Below are positions 8,083-12,978 of a DNA stretch of 27,324 bases, piece by piece. The notes under the pieces are model-generated. The model ran no database searches and was not told the DNA's origin. It worked only from the letters and a program-made list of their open reading frames with translations. This DNA comes from an uncultured Solirubrobacteraceae bacterium (lineage in GTDB: Bacteria > Actinomycetota > Thermoleophilia > Solirubrobacterales > Solirubrobacteraceae): the NCBI GenBank assembly GCA_902806215.1, contig CADCVT010000172.1, forward strand, positions 1 through 27,324. The letters are read 5' to 3'. The position numbers were made by a program, and so were the translations under genes. How positions within the stretch are numbered: position 1 is the stretch's first letter; every line of letters begins with the position of its first letter.

Positions 8083-8462
8083 GTGCGGTCCTCCTTTCGC
8101 GAGGATCGGGTGGCGTGGAGATCGGCCTCGGCGGCGAGCGCATCGCGGAAGCGGTGCAGCGCGCCGATGAGCGTGTCGACCTTGTGGAGCGAGTTCGCGC
8201 GGTCGCCCGGCGAGTCGACCTCGAACCAGAGGCTGATCTCGTTCGAGCAGTCGCCGATGCGCAGACGGACGCGCGGCTCCGGCGTCCCGCGGCGGTTGGT
8301 GTGTCCCGACGTGTCCTGGACGAAGACGCGCACGAACGCGTCGCCGTGGAAGCCGGGAAGGTTCAGCATGAGCCGCTCGTCGACGCGCGCGGCGCCGTGG
8401 CCCTTGCGGCGACGCCCGAAGAGCTGCGGGGCGCGCTGCACGTACTGCGCGAGGTACGACAT
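8070..8462 (-). CDS. Small unknown protein of the Ro60 operon
   Basis: A 130-residue soluble protein with no domain I can name. It starts MSYLAQYVQRAPQLFGRRRKG, giving a basic N-terminal patch. The middle is beta-rich (LMLNLPGFHGDAFVRVFVQDTSG, PRVRLRIGDCSNEISLWFEVDS), and the end is helical (NSLHKVDTLIGALHRFRDALAAEADLHA). Translation starts at ATG 8462 behind AGGAGG. Its 3' end overlaps the Ro60 start, so the two are almost certainly coupled. The first four residues (MSYL) and the ribosome-binding region are nearly the same as those of Ro60, suggesting a local duplication of initiation sequence. The operon position suggests an RNA-binding or Ro accessory role, which is inference only. Confidence 0.8.
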   Translation of the reverse strand: MSYLAQYVQRAPQLFGRRRKGHGAARVDERLMLNLPGFHGDAFVRVFVQDTSGHTNRRGTPEPRVRLRIGDCSNEISLWFEVDSPGDRANSLHKVDTLIGALHRFRDALAAEADLHATRSSRKEDRTCRT

Positions 8463-8497
8463 CGGCCCTCCTCTCGGGCTCGCTGGTGATCGGAAGG

Positions 8498-8523
8498 GGT
8501 TCTGCTGCGGTCGTGGTGCACGG
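8498..8523. repeat. Spacer direct repeat, copy 1
   Basis: This copy shares the GGTT...GCGGTCGTGGTG..CACG pattern with 8639-8665; 12 bases (GCGGTCGTGGTG) are identical. Both copies follow a degenerate tRNA unit on the minus strand. Confidence 0.5.
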
Positions 8524-8530
8524 CCGGCAA

Positions 8531-8556
8531 CTGCTCTACCGCTGAGCTACCGGCCC
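8531..8556 (-). ncRNA. tRNA 5'-half-like element (acceptor strand plus D-arm)
   Basis: On the minus strand GGGCCGG is followed by a perfect TA-GCTC-AGCGGTA-GAGC D-arm. No anticodon or T-arm follows. Instead CCGGCC appears 5 nt later and could close the acceptor stem around the D-arm alone; the next bases can also form a long imperfect hairpin (GTTGC...GCAGC outer stem). This is either a tRNA with two arms deleted or part of a tRNA-like noncoding RNA. It lies just before the small gene and Ro60. Confidence 0.5.
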
Positions 8557-8561
8557 CCGAG

Positions 8562-8628
8562 GGGACCGGGCGGGATTCGAACCCGCGACCTGTCGATGAG
8601 GTGTCGAGAACCGGATCCGTTCCGGCCC
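8562..8628 (-). pseudogene. Degenerate tRNA with shortened D-arm
   Basis: The acceptor arms GGGCCGG/CCGGTCC pair fully (one G-U), and the T-arm GCGGG-TTCGAAT-CCCGC is perfect. The D region is only about 13 nt and cannot form a normal arm. The anticodon stem is four pairs (TCGA/TCGA) with loop CACCTCA, giving CCT at the anticodon position but A instead of T at position 33. At 67 nt it is too short for a normal tRNA and is unlikely to decode. Confidence 0.65.
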
Positions 8629-8638
8629 GCAGCAGAAG

Positions 8639-8665
8639 GGTTTCGTCGCGGTCGTGGTGTGCACG
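8639..8665. repeat. Spacer direct repeat, copy 2
   Basis: Second copy of the element at 8498-8523, with two extra bases (TG) before CACG. Function unknown. Confidence 0.5.
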
Positions 8666-8691
8666 CCGGAGGAACCGCGCCGGTGGTTGCC

Positions 8692-8775
8692 GGCGGCGGC
8701 TGCGGGCATCGAACCCGCTGCGGCGCGCTCCGAGGAGCAGACGCCGTCCGACCGAGAACCGGCACGCGCCGGCCC
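8692..8775 (-). pseudogene. Degenerate tRNA-like unit
   Basis: A perfect T-arm, GCGGG-TTCGATG-CCCGC, lies at 8702-8718. Upstream on the minus strand a possible D-arm (GCCG...CGGC around a loop containing GG) can be drawn, but the anticodon region only forms a short GCTC-CTCG-GAGC hairpin, and no proper acceptor pairing is found. A related T-arm-like fragment and a GCCGG/CCGGC hairpin follow at about 8665-8696. It reads as an eroded array member; boundaries are approximate. Confidence 0.5.
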
Positions 8776-8783
8776 GCGACGAG

Positions 8784-8856
8784 CACGCTCGGCTGGAGTC
8801 GAACCAGCGACCTCCGCCTTCGTAGGGCGGCGCTCTGTCCTCTGAGCTACGAGCGT
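8784..8856 (-). tRNA. tRNA-Arg(ACG)
   Basis: A full cloverleaf. Acceptor ACGCTCG/CGAGCGT is perfect, the D-arm is GCTC/GAGC, the anticodon stem CCGCC/GGCGG encloses loop CTACGAA (anticodon ACG, T33 present), and the T-arm is GCTGG-TTCGACT-CCAGC. The discriminator is G and no CCA is encoded. It begins 6 nt after the previous unit. Confidence 0.85.
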
Positions 8857-8862
8857 ACGGAG

Positions 8863-8935
8863 AGCCTCCGGCAGGAGTCGAACCCGCTCCCCGGCCGTAC
8901 GACGGGCGTGTGCTGCCGTTGAACACCACGGAGGC
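8863..8935 (-). tRNA. tRNA-Thr(CGT)-like
   Basis: Acceptor GCCTCCG/CGGAGGC is perfect. The D-arm is GTGT/GCAC and the T-arm GCGGG-TTCGACT-CCTGC has one G-U. The anticodon loop GTCGTAC gives CGT with T33, but the stem CGCCC/GGCCG has a C-C mismatch at its centre, and positions 32 and 38 could pair and narrow the loop. Function is uncertain. Confidence 0.72.
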
Positions 8936-8941
8936 TTGATG

Positions 8942-9013
8942 GGTGGCCGGCCGGGATCGAACCGACGCTGCAGGGTTCACGACCCCGAGTGCTGCCGCTA
9001 CACCACGGCCACC
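8942..9013 (-). tRNA. tRNA-His(GTG) with C33
   Basis: Acceptor GTGGCCG/CGGCCAC is perfect, with an encoded G before position 1 and C as discriminator, the two identity elements of tRNA-His. The D-arm is GTGT/GCAC with GG in the loop, and the T-arm is GTCGG-TTCGATC-CCGGC. The anticodon loop is TCGTGAA: anticodon GTG, but C at position 33, where almost all elongator tRNAs have U. The molecule should be charged like tRNA-His, but its anticodon turn would be abnormal. Confidence 0.8.
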
Positions 9014-9021
9014 ACGTACGA

Positions 9022-9094
9022 CGGGAACGACCGGTCTCGAACCGGCGACCTCTCGCTTGACAAGCGAGCGCTCTGACCACTGAGCTACGTCCCC
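9022..9094 (-). tRNA. tRNA-Asp(GTC)
   Basis: A complete cloverleaf: acceptor GGGGACG/CGTTCCC (one G-U), D-arm GCTC/GAGC with AGTGGTCA loop, anticodon stem CTCGC/GCGAG with loop TTGTCAA (GTC), and T-arm GCCGG-TTCGAGA-CCGGT. The discriminator is G, as in tRNA-Asp. No CCA is encoded. Confidence 0.88.
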
Positions 9095-9102
9095 CGACCA
9101 GG

Positions 9103-9176
9103 TACCTCCGGCGGGACTCGAACCCGCAGCTTCCGGGTTGAGAACCCGGCGTCTTGACCACTTCGACCACGGAGGC
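9103..9176 (-). tRNA. tRNA-Glu(CTC)-like
   Basis: Acceptor GCCTCCG/CGGAGGT pairs except for a terminal G-U. The anticodon stem CCGGG/CCCGG encloses TTCTCAA, giving CTC. The T-arm GCGGG-TTCGAGT-CCCGC is perfect. The D region has a large loop (GTCGAAGTGGTCAAGAC), unlike ordinary tRNA-Glu, so the identity rests on the anticodon alone. Confidence 0.82.
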
Positions 9177-9188
9177 ACGACGGACAAG

Positions 9189-9259
9189 TGTGGCCGGCGG
9201 AGTCGAACCTGCGACGCCTCGCGTTTCAGGCGAGCGCTCTACCTTTGAGCTACGGCCCC
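9189..9259 (-). tRNA. tRNA-Phe(GAA)-like with short T-arm
   Basis: This is the first unit of the array. Acceptor GGGGCCG/CGGCCAC has one mismatch, D-arm GCTC/GAGC is normal, and anticodon stem CTCGC/GCGAG encloses CTGAAAC (GAA). The T-arm GCAGG-TTCGACT-CC.GC lacks one base on the 3' side (CCTGC would be perfect), leaving a bulged A. The discriminator is A. It may be functional or recently damaged. Confidence 0.75.
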
Positions 9260-9269
9260 ACGGGCTGAC

Positions 9270-9284
9270 GGCCGCCGGGCGGCC
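9270..9284. repeat. Short GC palindrome upstream of tRNA array
   Basis: GGCCGCC-G-GGCGGCC is a perfect 7-bp inverted repeat between the frameshifted gene and the first tRNA. It can fold with a 5-nt loop and may pause transcription or mark RNA processing. No T-run follows. Confidence 0.4.
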
Positions 9285-9311
9285 TCGTGAGAGGGACGCC
9301 CGGCGGGCCGA

Positions 9312-10014
9312 TCAGTCGAGGAACGCGACGTGCGCCATCGCGCGCGCCGCGTGCTCGGTGTTCATGACCACGCGGTGCCAGAACGGCAGCACGATCGTCG
9401 CGTGATCGAGATGACGGACCGCGCCCTTCGCGTAGAGCTCGGGGTCGCGCGTCATCCGGGCCCAGCCGCCGTCACGGCGCGCCGCAGACTGCAGGTTGCG
9501 GAACCGCTGCTCGGTGATCCCGGTCGGGTGTTCGGCGTTCACGTACACGTTCACGCCTCCACGCCGGTGCGCGAGCTCGAGGCGGTGGAACTTCCCCCAC
9601 CCCCGCGACAGCGGCCCATCGCGCAGGACGAGCTCGTCGGGCACGGCGAGCCCCGGCGCCGGGACGAAGAACCACTCGCCCTGCCGCAGGCCCGCGCTGT
9701 TGCGCCGGCGGAACCAATCCTTCGGACGCACCCGCTCGACCGCCTCGCGGACGATCTCGGGCTGCGTCGTGGCCGCACAGGAACTTGCTCTTGTCCTCGT
9801 CCGAGCGGACGAGCATGAGCAGGTGCCGGTCACGGACCGCGACGTCGACGTCGATCTCGCGCTCGGGCGCACGACCCGGGAACGTGAGCTCGAAGAACTC
9901 ACCGCGCCGGTCGTGACCGACGTCGATCGTCGGCATGCCCCGCCAGGGAGGACCCTCGACCTCGAGCCGAGCACCCATCGCAGCGAAGTGCCGCTCGAGG
10001 ATCTCGCTCGACAT
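9312..10014 (-). pseudogene. Conserved tRNA-array-associated protein, broken by a frameshift
   Basis: The reading frame from ATG 10014 (behind GGAAGG) encodes MSSEILERHFAAMGARLEV ... DRRGEFFELTF ... DRHLLMLVRSDEDKSKFLCGHD and then turns into Arg/Gly-rich nonsense at about 9766. The next frame continues sensibly with PEIVREAVERVRPKDWFRRRNS, RQGEWFFVPAPGL, WGKFHRLELAHRRGGVNVYVN, HPTGITEQRF, ARMTRDPELYAKGAVRHLDHATIVL and HRVVMNTEHAARAMAHVAFLD to a stop at 9312. From memory, proteins with GEWFFxP and HxDHxTIVLxxWHRVxMNTE occur as uncharacterised partners of tRNA/Ro loci; in those a short segment follows CGHD that is missing here, so a small deletion with frameshift is likely. A sequencing error or programmed shift is possible. 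Function unknown. Confidence 0.72.
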
Positions 10015-10342
10015 GGACTTCCTTCCTAGCTGCCGGTCTTTGGGTTGGCGGAGCGCCGGGGCCGGCAGACACCCCGTCTCTCCGTCCATCTCCCGCACGG
10101 GAGATCGACGCAGAGCCGATGGGTCTTCGCGACGAGCGTGGTCGTCGTCTTCTCATGCGGTTGTCTGTGCCACTCGCCGCCCTCGTGGGCGCTGGAGCCA
10201 GAGGCGTCGCGGGTTCACCGTTATTCGTGCACGCTGACACGCACACCATGAATATCGGTGAAAGGCGGACGGTCCTTCTCTCTCGGCGGGGCCTCGTTCG
10301 GCGCCTCGTATGTCGGGTCAGAGCAAGCTCTCCTTCGGTGGT
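10015..10342 (-). other. Long 5' leader of the Ro60/tRNA operon, downstream of the hairpin
   Basis: About 330 nt without a convincing gene, less GC-rich than the surroundings. It holds an imperfect inverted repeat at 10214-10262 and a 7-bp inverted repeat, CTGCCGG (10030-10036) with CCGGCAG (10062-10068), just before the first gene's start. No tRNA T-loop is seen here. Confidence 0.5.
10214..10262. repeat. Imperfect long inverted repeat in the leader
   Basis: TTCACCG-tt-ATTC-GTGC pairs with GCAC-accat-GAAT-at-CGGTGAA, giving 15 base pairs broken by one internal loop and one bulge, around a 10-nt loop. It is AT-richer than its surroundings. It could be an RNA structure in the operon leader or a protein-binding site. 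Confidence 0.45.
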
Positions 10343-10405
10343 TCAGAACGCAAAGAGGGCGGCCACATGGGCCGCCCTCGCAAAGCAACGTCCAGGTGCA
10401 AGCAT
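10343..10405 (-). CDS. Leader ORF 2 (20 codons) running through the terminator hairpin
   Basis: ATG 10405 to TGA 10343 encodes MLAPGRCFARAAHVAALFAF. The whole terminator hairpin (10355-10379) lies inside it, so a translating ribosome would stop the hairpin forming. No clear Shine-Dalgarno is seen. It may be chance, but the arrangement suits attenuation. Confidence 0.3.
   Translation of the reverse strand: MLAPGRCFARAAHVAALFAF
10355..10379 (-). terminator. Intrinsic terminator/attenuator in the operon leader
   Basis: GAGGGCGGCC and GGCCGCCCTC form a perfect 10-bp stem with a 5-nt loop. On the minus strand TTTGCGTTCT follows directly, a modest U-tract. It lies about 110 nt after the promoter at 10495-10522, so it either ends a ~140-nt small RNA or attenuates the operon. 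Confidence 0.65.
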
Positions 10406-10412
10406 CGATTCG

Positions 10413-10484
10413 CTAGCGCTGGAGATCCTCCGCGAGGTGGGTGCCGGGCGTCGGCCGGCTTCGGTTGGTGGTGACGAACGTCAT
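10413..10484 (-). CDS. Leader ORF 1 (23 codons), nearly leaderless
   Basis: ATG 10484 to TAG 10413 encodes MTFVTTNRSRPTPGTHLAED and then LQR. The ATG is only 10 nt after the -10 box, so the transcript would begin about at the start codon. CCTC-GCG-GAGG and GGAG-GAT-CTCC near its end are overlapping alternative stems. The position, a short ORF between promoter and terminator, is that of ribosome-responsive leaders. Confidence 0.4.
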   Translation of the reverse strand: MTFVTTNRSRPTPGTHLAEDLQR

Positions 10485-10494
10485 GCGGAGGCAC

Positions 10495-10530
10495 ACCTTA
10501 GGGCACGCATGGCATCTGTCAACCGAATTT
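10495..10530 (-). promoter_or_regulatory. Strong sigma70-type promoter for the Ro60/tRNA operon
   Basis: On the minus strand TTGACA (10522-10517) is separated by 16 bp from TAAGGT (10500-10495). Three base pairs upstream of the -35 is AAATT (10530-10526), an AT patch in otherwise GC-rich DNA, the layout reported for WhiB7-activated promoters. It is the best-matching promoter I see in the window. Confidence 0.7.
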
Positions 10531-10557
10531 CAGAGAAAAGGTTCGAACCGCGTCGCC

Positions 10558-12510
10558 TCAGGCCGCGCGGCGACCCCACGAGAGGACCGCGCGCGCGTCG
10601 CTGACGCGGAAGTTCGGGTGCCCCTCGAGCGCGGCCAGCGCGCGCATCCCCGGCGAGTCGTGGCGGCGCACGAAGTCCCAGTCGCCGACGAGGTAGAGCC
10701 GGCTGCGCATCCGGGTCAGCGCCACGTTGAGGAGCTTCGCCGCCGACGCCTGGCGCGCGTCGCCGTGGAGGTCGGCGGCGCCCGCCCAGCGGACCCGGTC
10801 GTCCTGCATCAGGTCGAAGACGACGATCTCGAACTGCCGCCCCTGGAAGCGGTGCGCGGTACCGCACTCGATGCCCAGGCCGCGCTCGAGCGACAGCTCG
10901 CGCGCCCGCTCGGCCTGCGCGCGGTACGGCGTGATGAAGCCGACGTCCGCCCCGCGCGCCGCGTGGTGCCCGCCGACGATCCCGAACAGCTCGAGGCCGA
11001 GCGGACTCCACCACGAGTGCGGGAACGCCGGCACGAGCCGACGCTCCTCCAGCGCCGACGTGTCGACCAGCGTGATCGTCGCGCCGTCGGCCTCGTCGGA
11101 GGACCGCTCGCTCTCGAGGAGCCCGTCGTAGCAGAAGCCGTTGACCAGCTCCGCGACGACCGAGGGATAGCGGTACTGGCGGCGCAGCGCGACGCAGCGA
11201 GGGTGCTCCTCGGCCGACGCGCGGTCGTGGATGCCGGCGAGCGCGAAGACGTCCTCGCTCAGCCAGGGCTCCTCGGGCGTCTGATCCTCGTCGTCGGCGG
11301 CCTCGGCGATCGGCGCGTTCTGGAGGAAGTCGCCGACGAGGCCGAACGTGCGGCTCGCCCGGGCGCCCGCCACGACGACATACGGCGGCTCGATGCTCGC
11401 GGCCTCGTCGAGGATCACGACGTCGAAGCGCCGGTCGCCGCGCTGCGCGCACAGCGACGCGAGCGTGCACGCGACGACGCTCGCCCCGGCCAGCAGCTCC
11501 TCGCGCGTCTCGCGGACCTCCTTGTCGAGCTCGACGAGATCCCTGGCGTGCTCCTGGAGCTCGGCGTCGAGCGCAGCCACAGCGGCGGCTCGCTCCTCGG
11601 GATCTGCCGGCTCCTCCGTCAGCTGCTCCCGTCGCACCGGGTCGCCGCGGTTGGCCGAGATCCGCGCGTCGAGCTCGGCGCGCCGCTCCACCTCCCCCGT
11701 CAGCAGCTCGACGGCCTTGCGCAGCAGCAGGAACTCGTGCTCTGCCACCCGGCGCGACACCTTCTCCTCGGTCACCGGGCTGGCGACCCGGATGACGTCG
11801 CCGGGCTCGAGGTCCTCGAGGTCGAGCAGGCCCTCGAGCACGTTGTCGACCGCCACGTGGGTGTGCGACGCGATGAGCACGGACCGGTCGTTGGCCAGCG
11901 CGTCCTTGACCGCCTCGGTGATGACGGTCGTCTTGCCGGTCCCCGGCGGGCCCCAGACGAACGCGGCGCCCTTGCGCGTCACGGCGGCGAGCGCCTCGCG
12001 CTGGCTCGGGTCGAGCGTGACGCCCTCGCGCGGGCGCCGCGGCTTGGGCAGTGCCTTCGTGTCGCGCCACAACGCTTCGACGAGCGGGCCCTTCTCGGTC
12101 TTCTTGAGCGACGTGCGCAGGTTCTCGGCGAGCTTGACCCGCATGCCGTCGAGGGCGAAGACCCGCACCGACCGCACGTCGGTGAGCGCACGGCGGGTCT
12201 TGGCCGGCACGTCGAAGCTGATCTGCGAGCCCTCGAAGCGCACGAGCGTGACGAGGTGGCGGTCGTCGGGCGCGCCGTCGCCGAGCTCCACGTCGACCAC
12301 GTAGTACTGCTGGTCGAACCAGCGACGCCGCTGCGACGAGCGCACCTCGATTCGCTTGCCCGCGGCCGGGAACCGGACCGGGTCGGGCGAGATCGGCGTC
12401 CCGCGGACGCCGCTGCGCACGAACGCGTCGAGCCGAGCCTCCACCGCTCCCAGCGCGCTCTGCTTGATCTCGGGCCACCGCATCTCGGCGATGAATGGTG
12501 GCGCGCGCAC
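10558..12510 (-). CDS. UPF1-like superfamily 1 helicase
   Basis: A 650-residue SF1B (UPF1/DNA2/NAM7-like) helicase. All core motifs are visible: LDPSQREAL (Q-like, about 166-174), Walker A WGPPGTGKTT (186-195), ASHTHVAVDN (Ia), Walker B VVILDEAAS (364-372), GLVGDFLQNAP (III), RRQYRYP (IV), VGFITPYRAQ, CGTAHRFQGRQFEIVVFDL (V), and LNVALTRMRSRLYLVGD (VI). Residues 250-345 form an Arg/Glu-rich coiled insertion, as in this family. The N-terminal 160 residues are a beta-rich domain (YYVVDVELGD, VTLVRFEGSQISFDV). The family unwinds RNA or DNA 5' to 3'. GTG 12510 is chosen tentatively; ATG 12483 is the alternative. It stops 28 bp before the Ro60 operon promoter region and could read into it. Confidence 0.9.
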   Translation of the reverse strand: MRAPPFIAEMRWPEIKQSALGAVEARLDAFVRSGVRGTPISPDPVRFPAAGKRIEVRSSQRRRWFDQQYYVVDVELGDGAPDDRHLVTLVRFEGSQISFDVPAKTRRALTDVRSVRVFALDGMRVKLAENLRTSLKKTEKGPLVEALWRDTKALPKPRRPREGVTLDPSQREALAAVTRKGAAFVWGPPGTGKTTVITEAVKDALANDRSVLIASHTHVAVDNVLEGLLDLEDLEPGDVIRVASPVTEEKVSRRVAEHEFLLLRKAVELLTGEVERRAELDARISANRGDPVRREQLTEEPADPEERAAAVAALDAELQEHARDLVELDKEVRETREELLAGASVVACTLASLCAQRGDRRFDVVILDEAASIEPPYVVVAGARASRTFGLVGDFLQNAPIAEAADDEDQTPEEPWLSEDVFALAGIHDRASAEEHPRCVALRRQYRYPSVVAELVNGFCYDGLLESERSSDEADGATITLVDTSALEERRLVPAFPHSWWSPLGLELFGIVGGHHAARGADVGFITPYRAQAERARELSLERGLGIECGTAHRFQGRQFEIVVFDLMQDDRVRWAGAADLHGDARQASAAKLLNVALTRMRSRLYLVGDWDFVRRHDSPGMRALAALEGHPNFRVSDARAVLSWGRRAA

Positions 12511-12538
12511 CGGCGATCCCGGGTAGTCCCCTTCGCAG

Positions 12539-12895
12539 ATGCCCTCTGAGAACGACACCGTCGACGTCGCCGCGGCCGAGCGCGCGCTGCGCGAGAAGCA
12601 GGCCGATCTCGAGCAGCGGCTGGGCCGGTTCTCGGCGATCCCTGAGCGCGGATCGAACCTCGGCTTCGGCAAGCGGATCGGCGACGGCACGATCGAGGCG
12701 GTCGACCGGCTGAACCAGATCGGCGTCGGAACGCGGCTCGAGTCGCGCCTCGAGCGCGTCGAGCGCGCGCTCGAGAAGGTCGAGGACGGCACCTACGGCA
12801 CGTGCGATGTCTGCGGAGACGCGATCGATCCCCGCCGGCTGAAGGTCGCGCCCGAGAGCACGGTCTGCGTGGCCTGCCCGCTCCCAGCGCGCTGA
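12539..12895 (+). CDS. DksA/TraR-family C4 zinc-finger protein
   Basis: A 118-residue protein with an N-terminal coiled coil (AAAERALREKQADLEQRLGRF) and a C-terminal zinc finger: Cys89 and Cys92 (TCDVCGDAID), Cys110 and Cys113 (VCVACPL). RLESRLERVERALEKVEDGTYGTCDVCG is the typical DksA/TraR run-in. DksA proteins enter the RNA polymerase secondary channel and tune initiation. The acidic coiled-coil tip (DxxDxA) of true DksA is not seen, so it is better called a DksA-like zinc-finger protein. It is divergent from the helicase, with only 28 bp between starts. Confidence 0.88.
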   Translation: MPSENDTVDVAAAERALREKQADLEQRLGRFSAIPERGSNLGFGKRIGDGTIEAVDRLNQIGVGTRLESRLERVERALEKVEDGTYGTCDVCGDAIDPRRLKVAPESTVCVACPLPAR

Positions 12896-12912
12896 GGGCG
12901 ACCTCAGGACTG

Positions 12913-12931
12913 CTGTATGTCAGGCATACAG
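12913..12931. terminator. Small hairpin between convergent genes
   Basis: CTGTATG-TCAGG-CATACAG is a perfect 7-bp stem in a relatively AT-rich 80-bp gap between the stops of the DksA-like gene and the propeller gene. TGTATGTC occurs again at 12934-12941. It may terminate both genes, although the stem is short and no T-run follows. Confidence 0.4.
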
Positions 12932-12978
12932 GCGTGTATGTCCCCGACGTACGTTCCGTTGGCGGTGGGTCGGGAGGC

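Noticed and set aside
6883..8922. 679-residue plus-strand open frame across Ro60 and the tRNA array
   Set aside because: Antisense to Ro60 and to cloverleaf-forming tRNAs; composition is that of a shadow frame.
8498..9259. CRISPR array
   Set aside because: The periodic pattern is made of tandem tRNA units (repeated GTTCGA T-loops), not identical repeats with unique spacers.
10541..10550. Palindromic GGTTCGAACC resembling a tRNA T-arm or attachment site
   Set aside because: No acceptor, D or anticodon arm can be drawn around it on either strand, and no integrase is present.
10441..12549. 702-residue open frame on the plus strand opposite the helicase
   Set aside because: Its composition is the Arg/Asp/Val-rich pattern of an antisense frame in GC-rich DNA, and the minus strand encodes a helicase with every motif.
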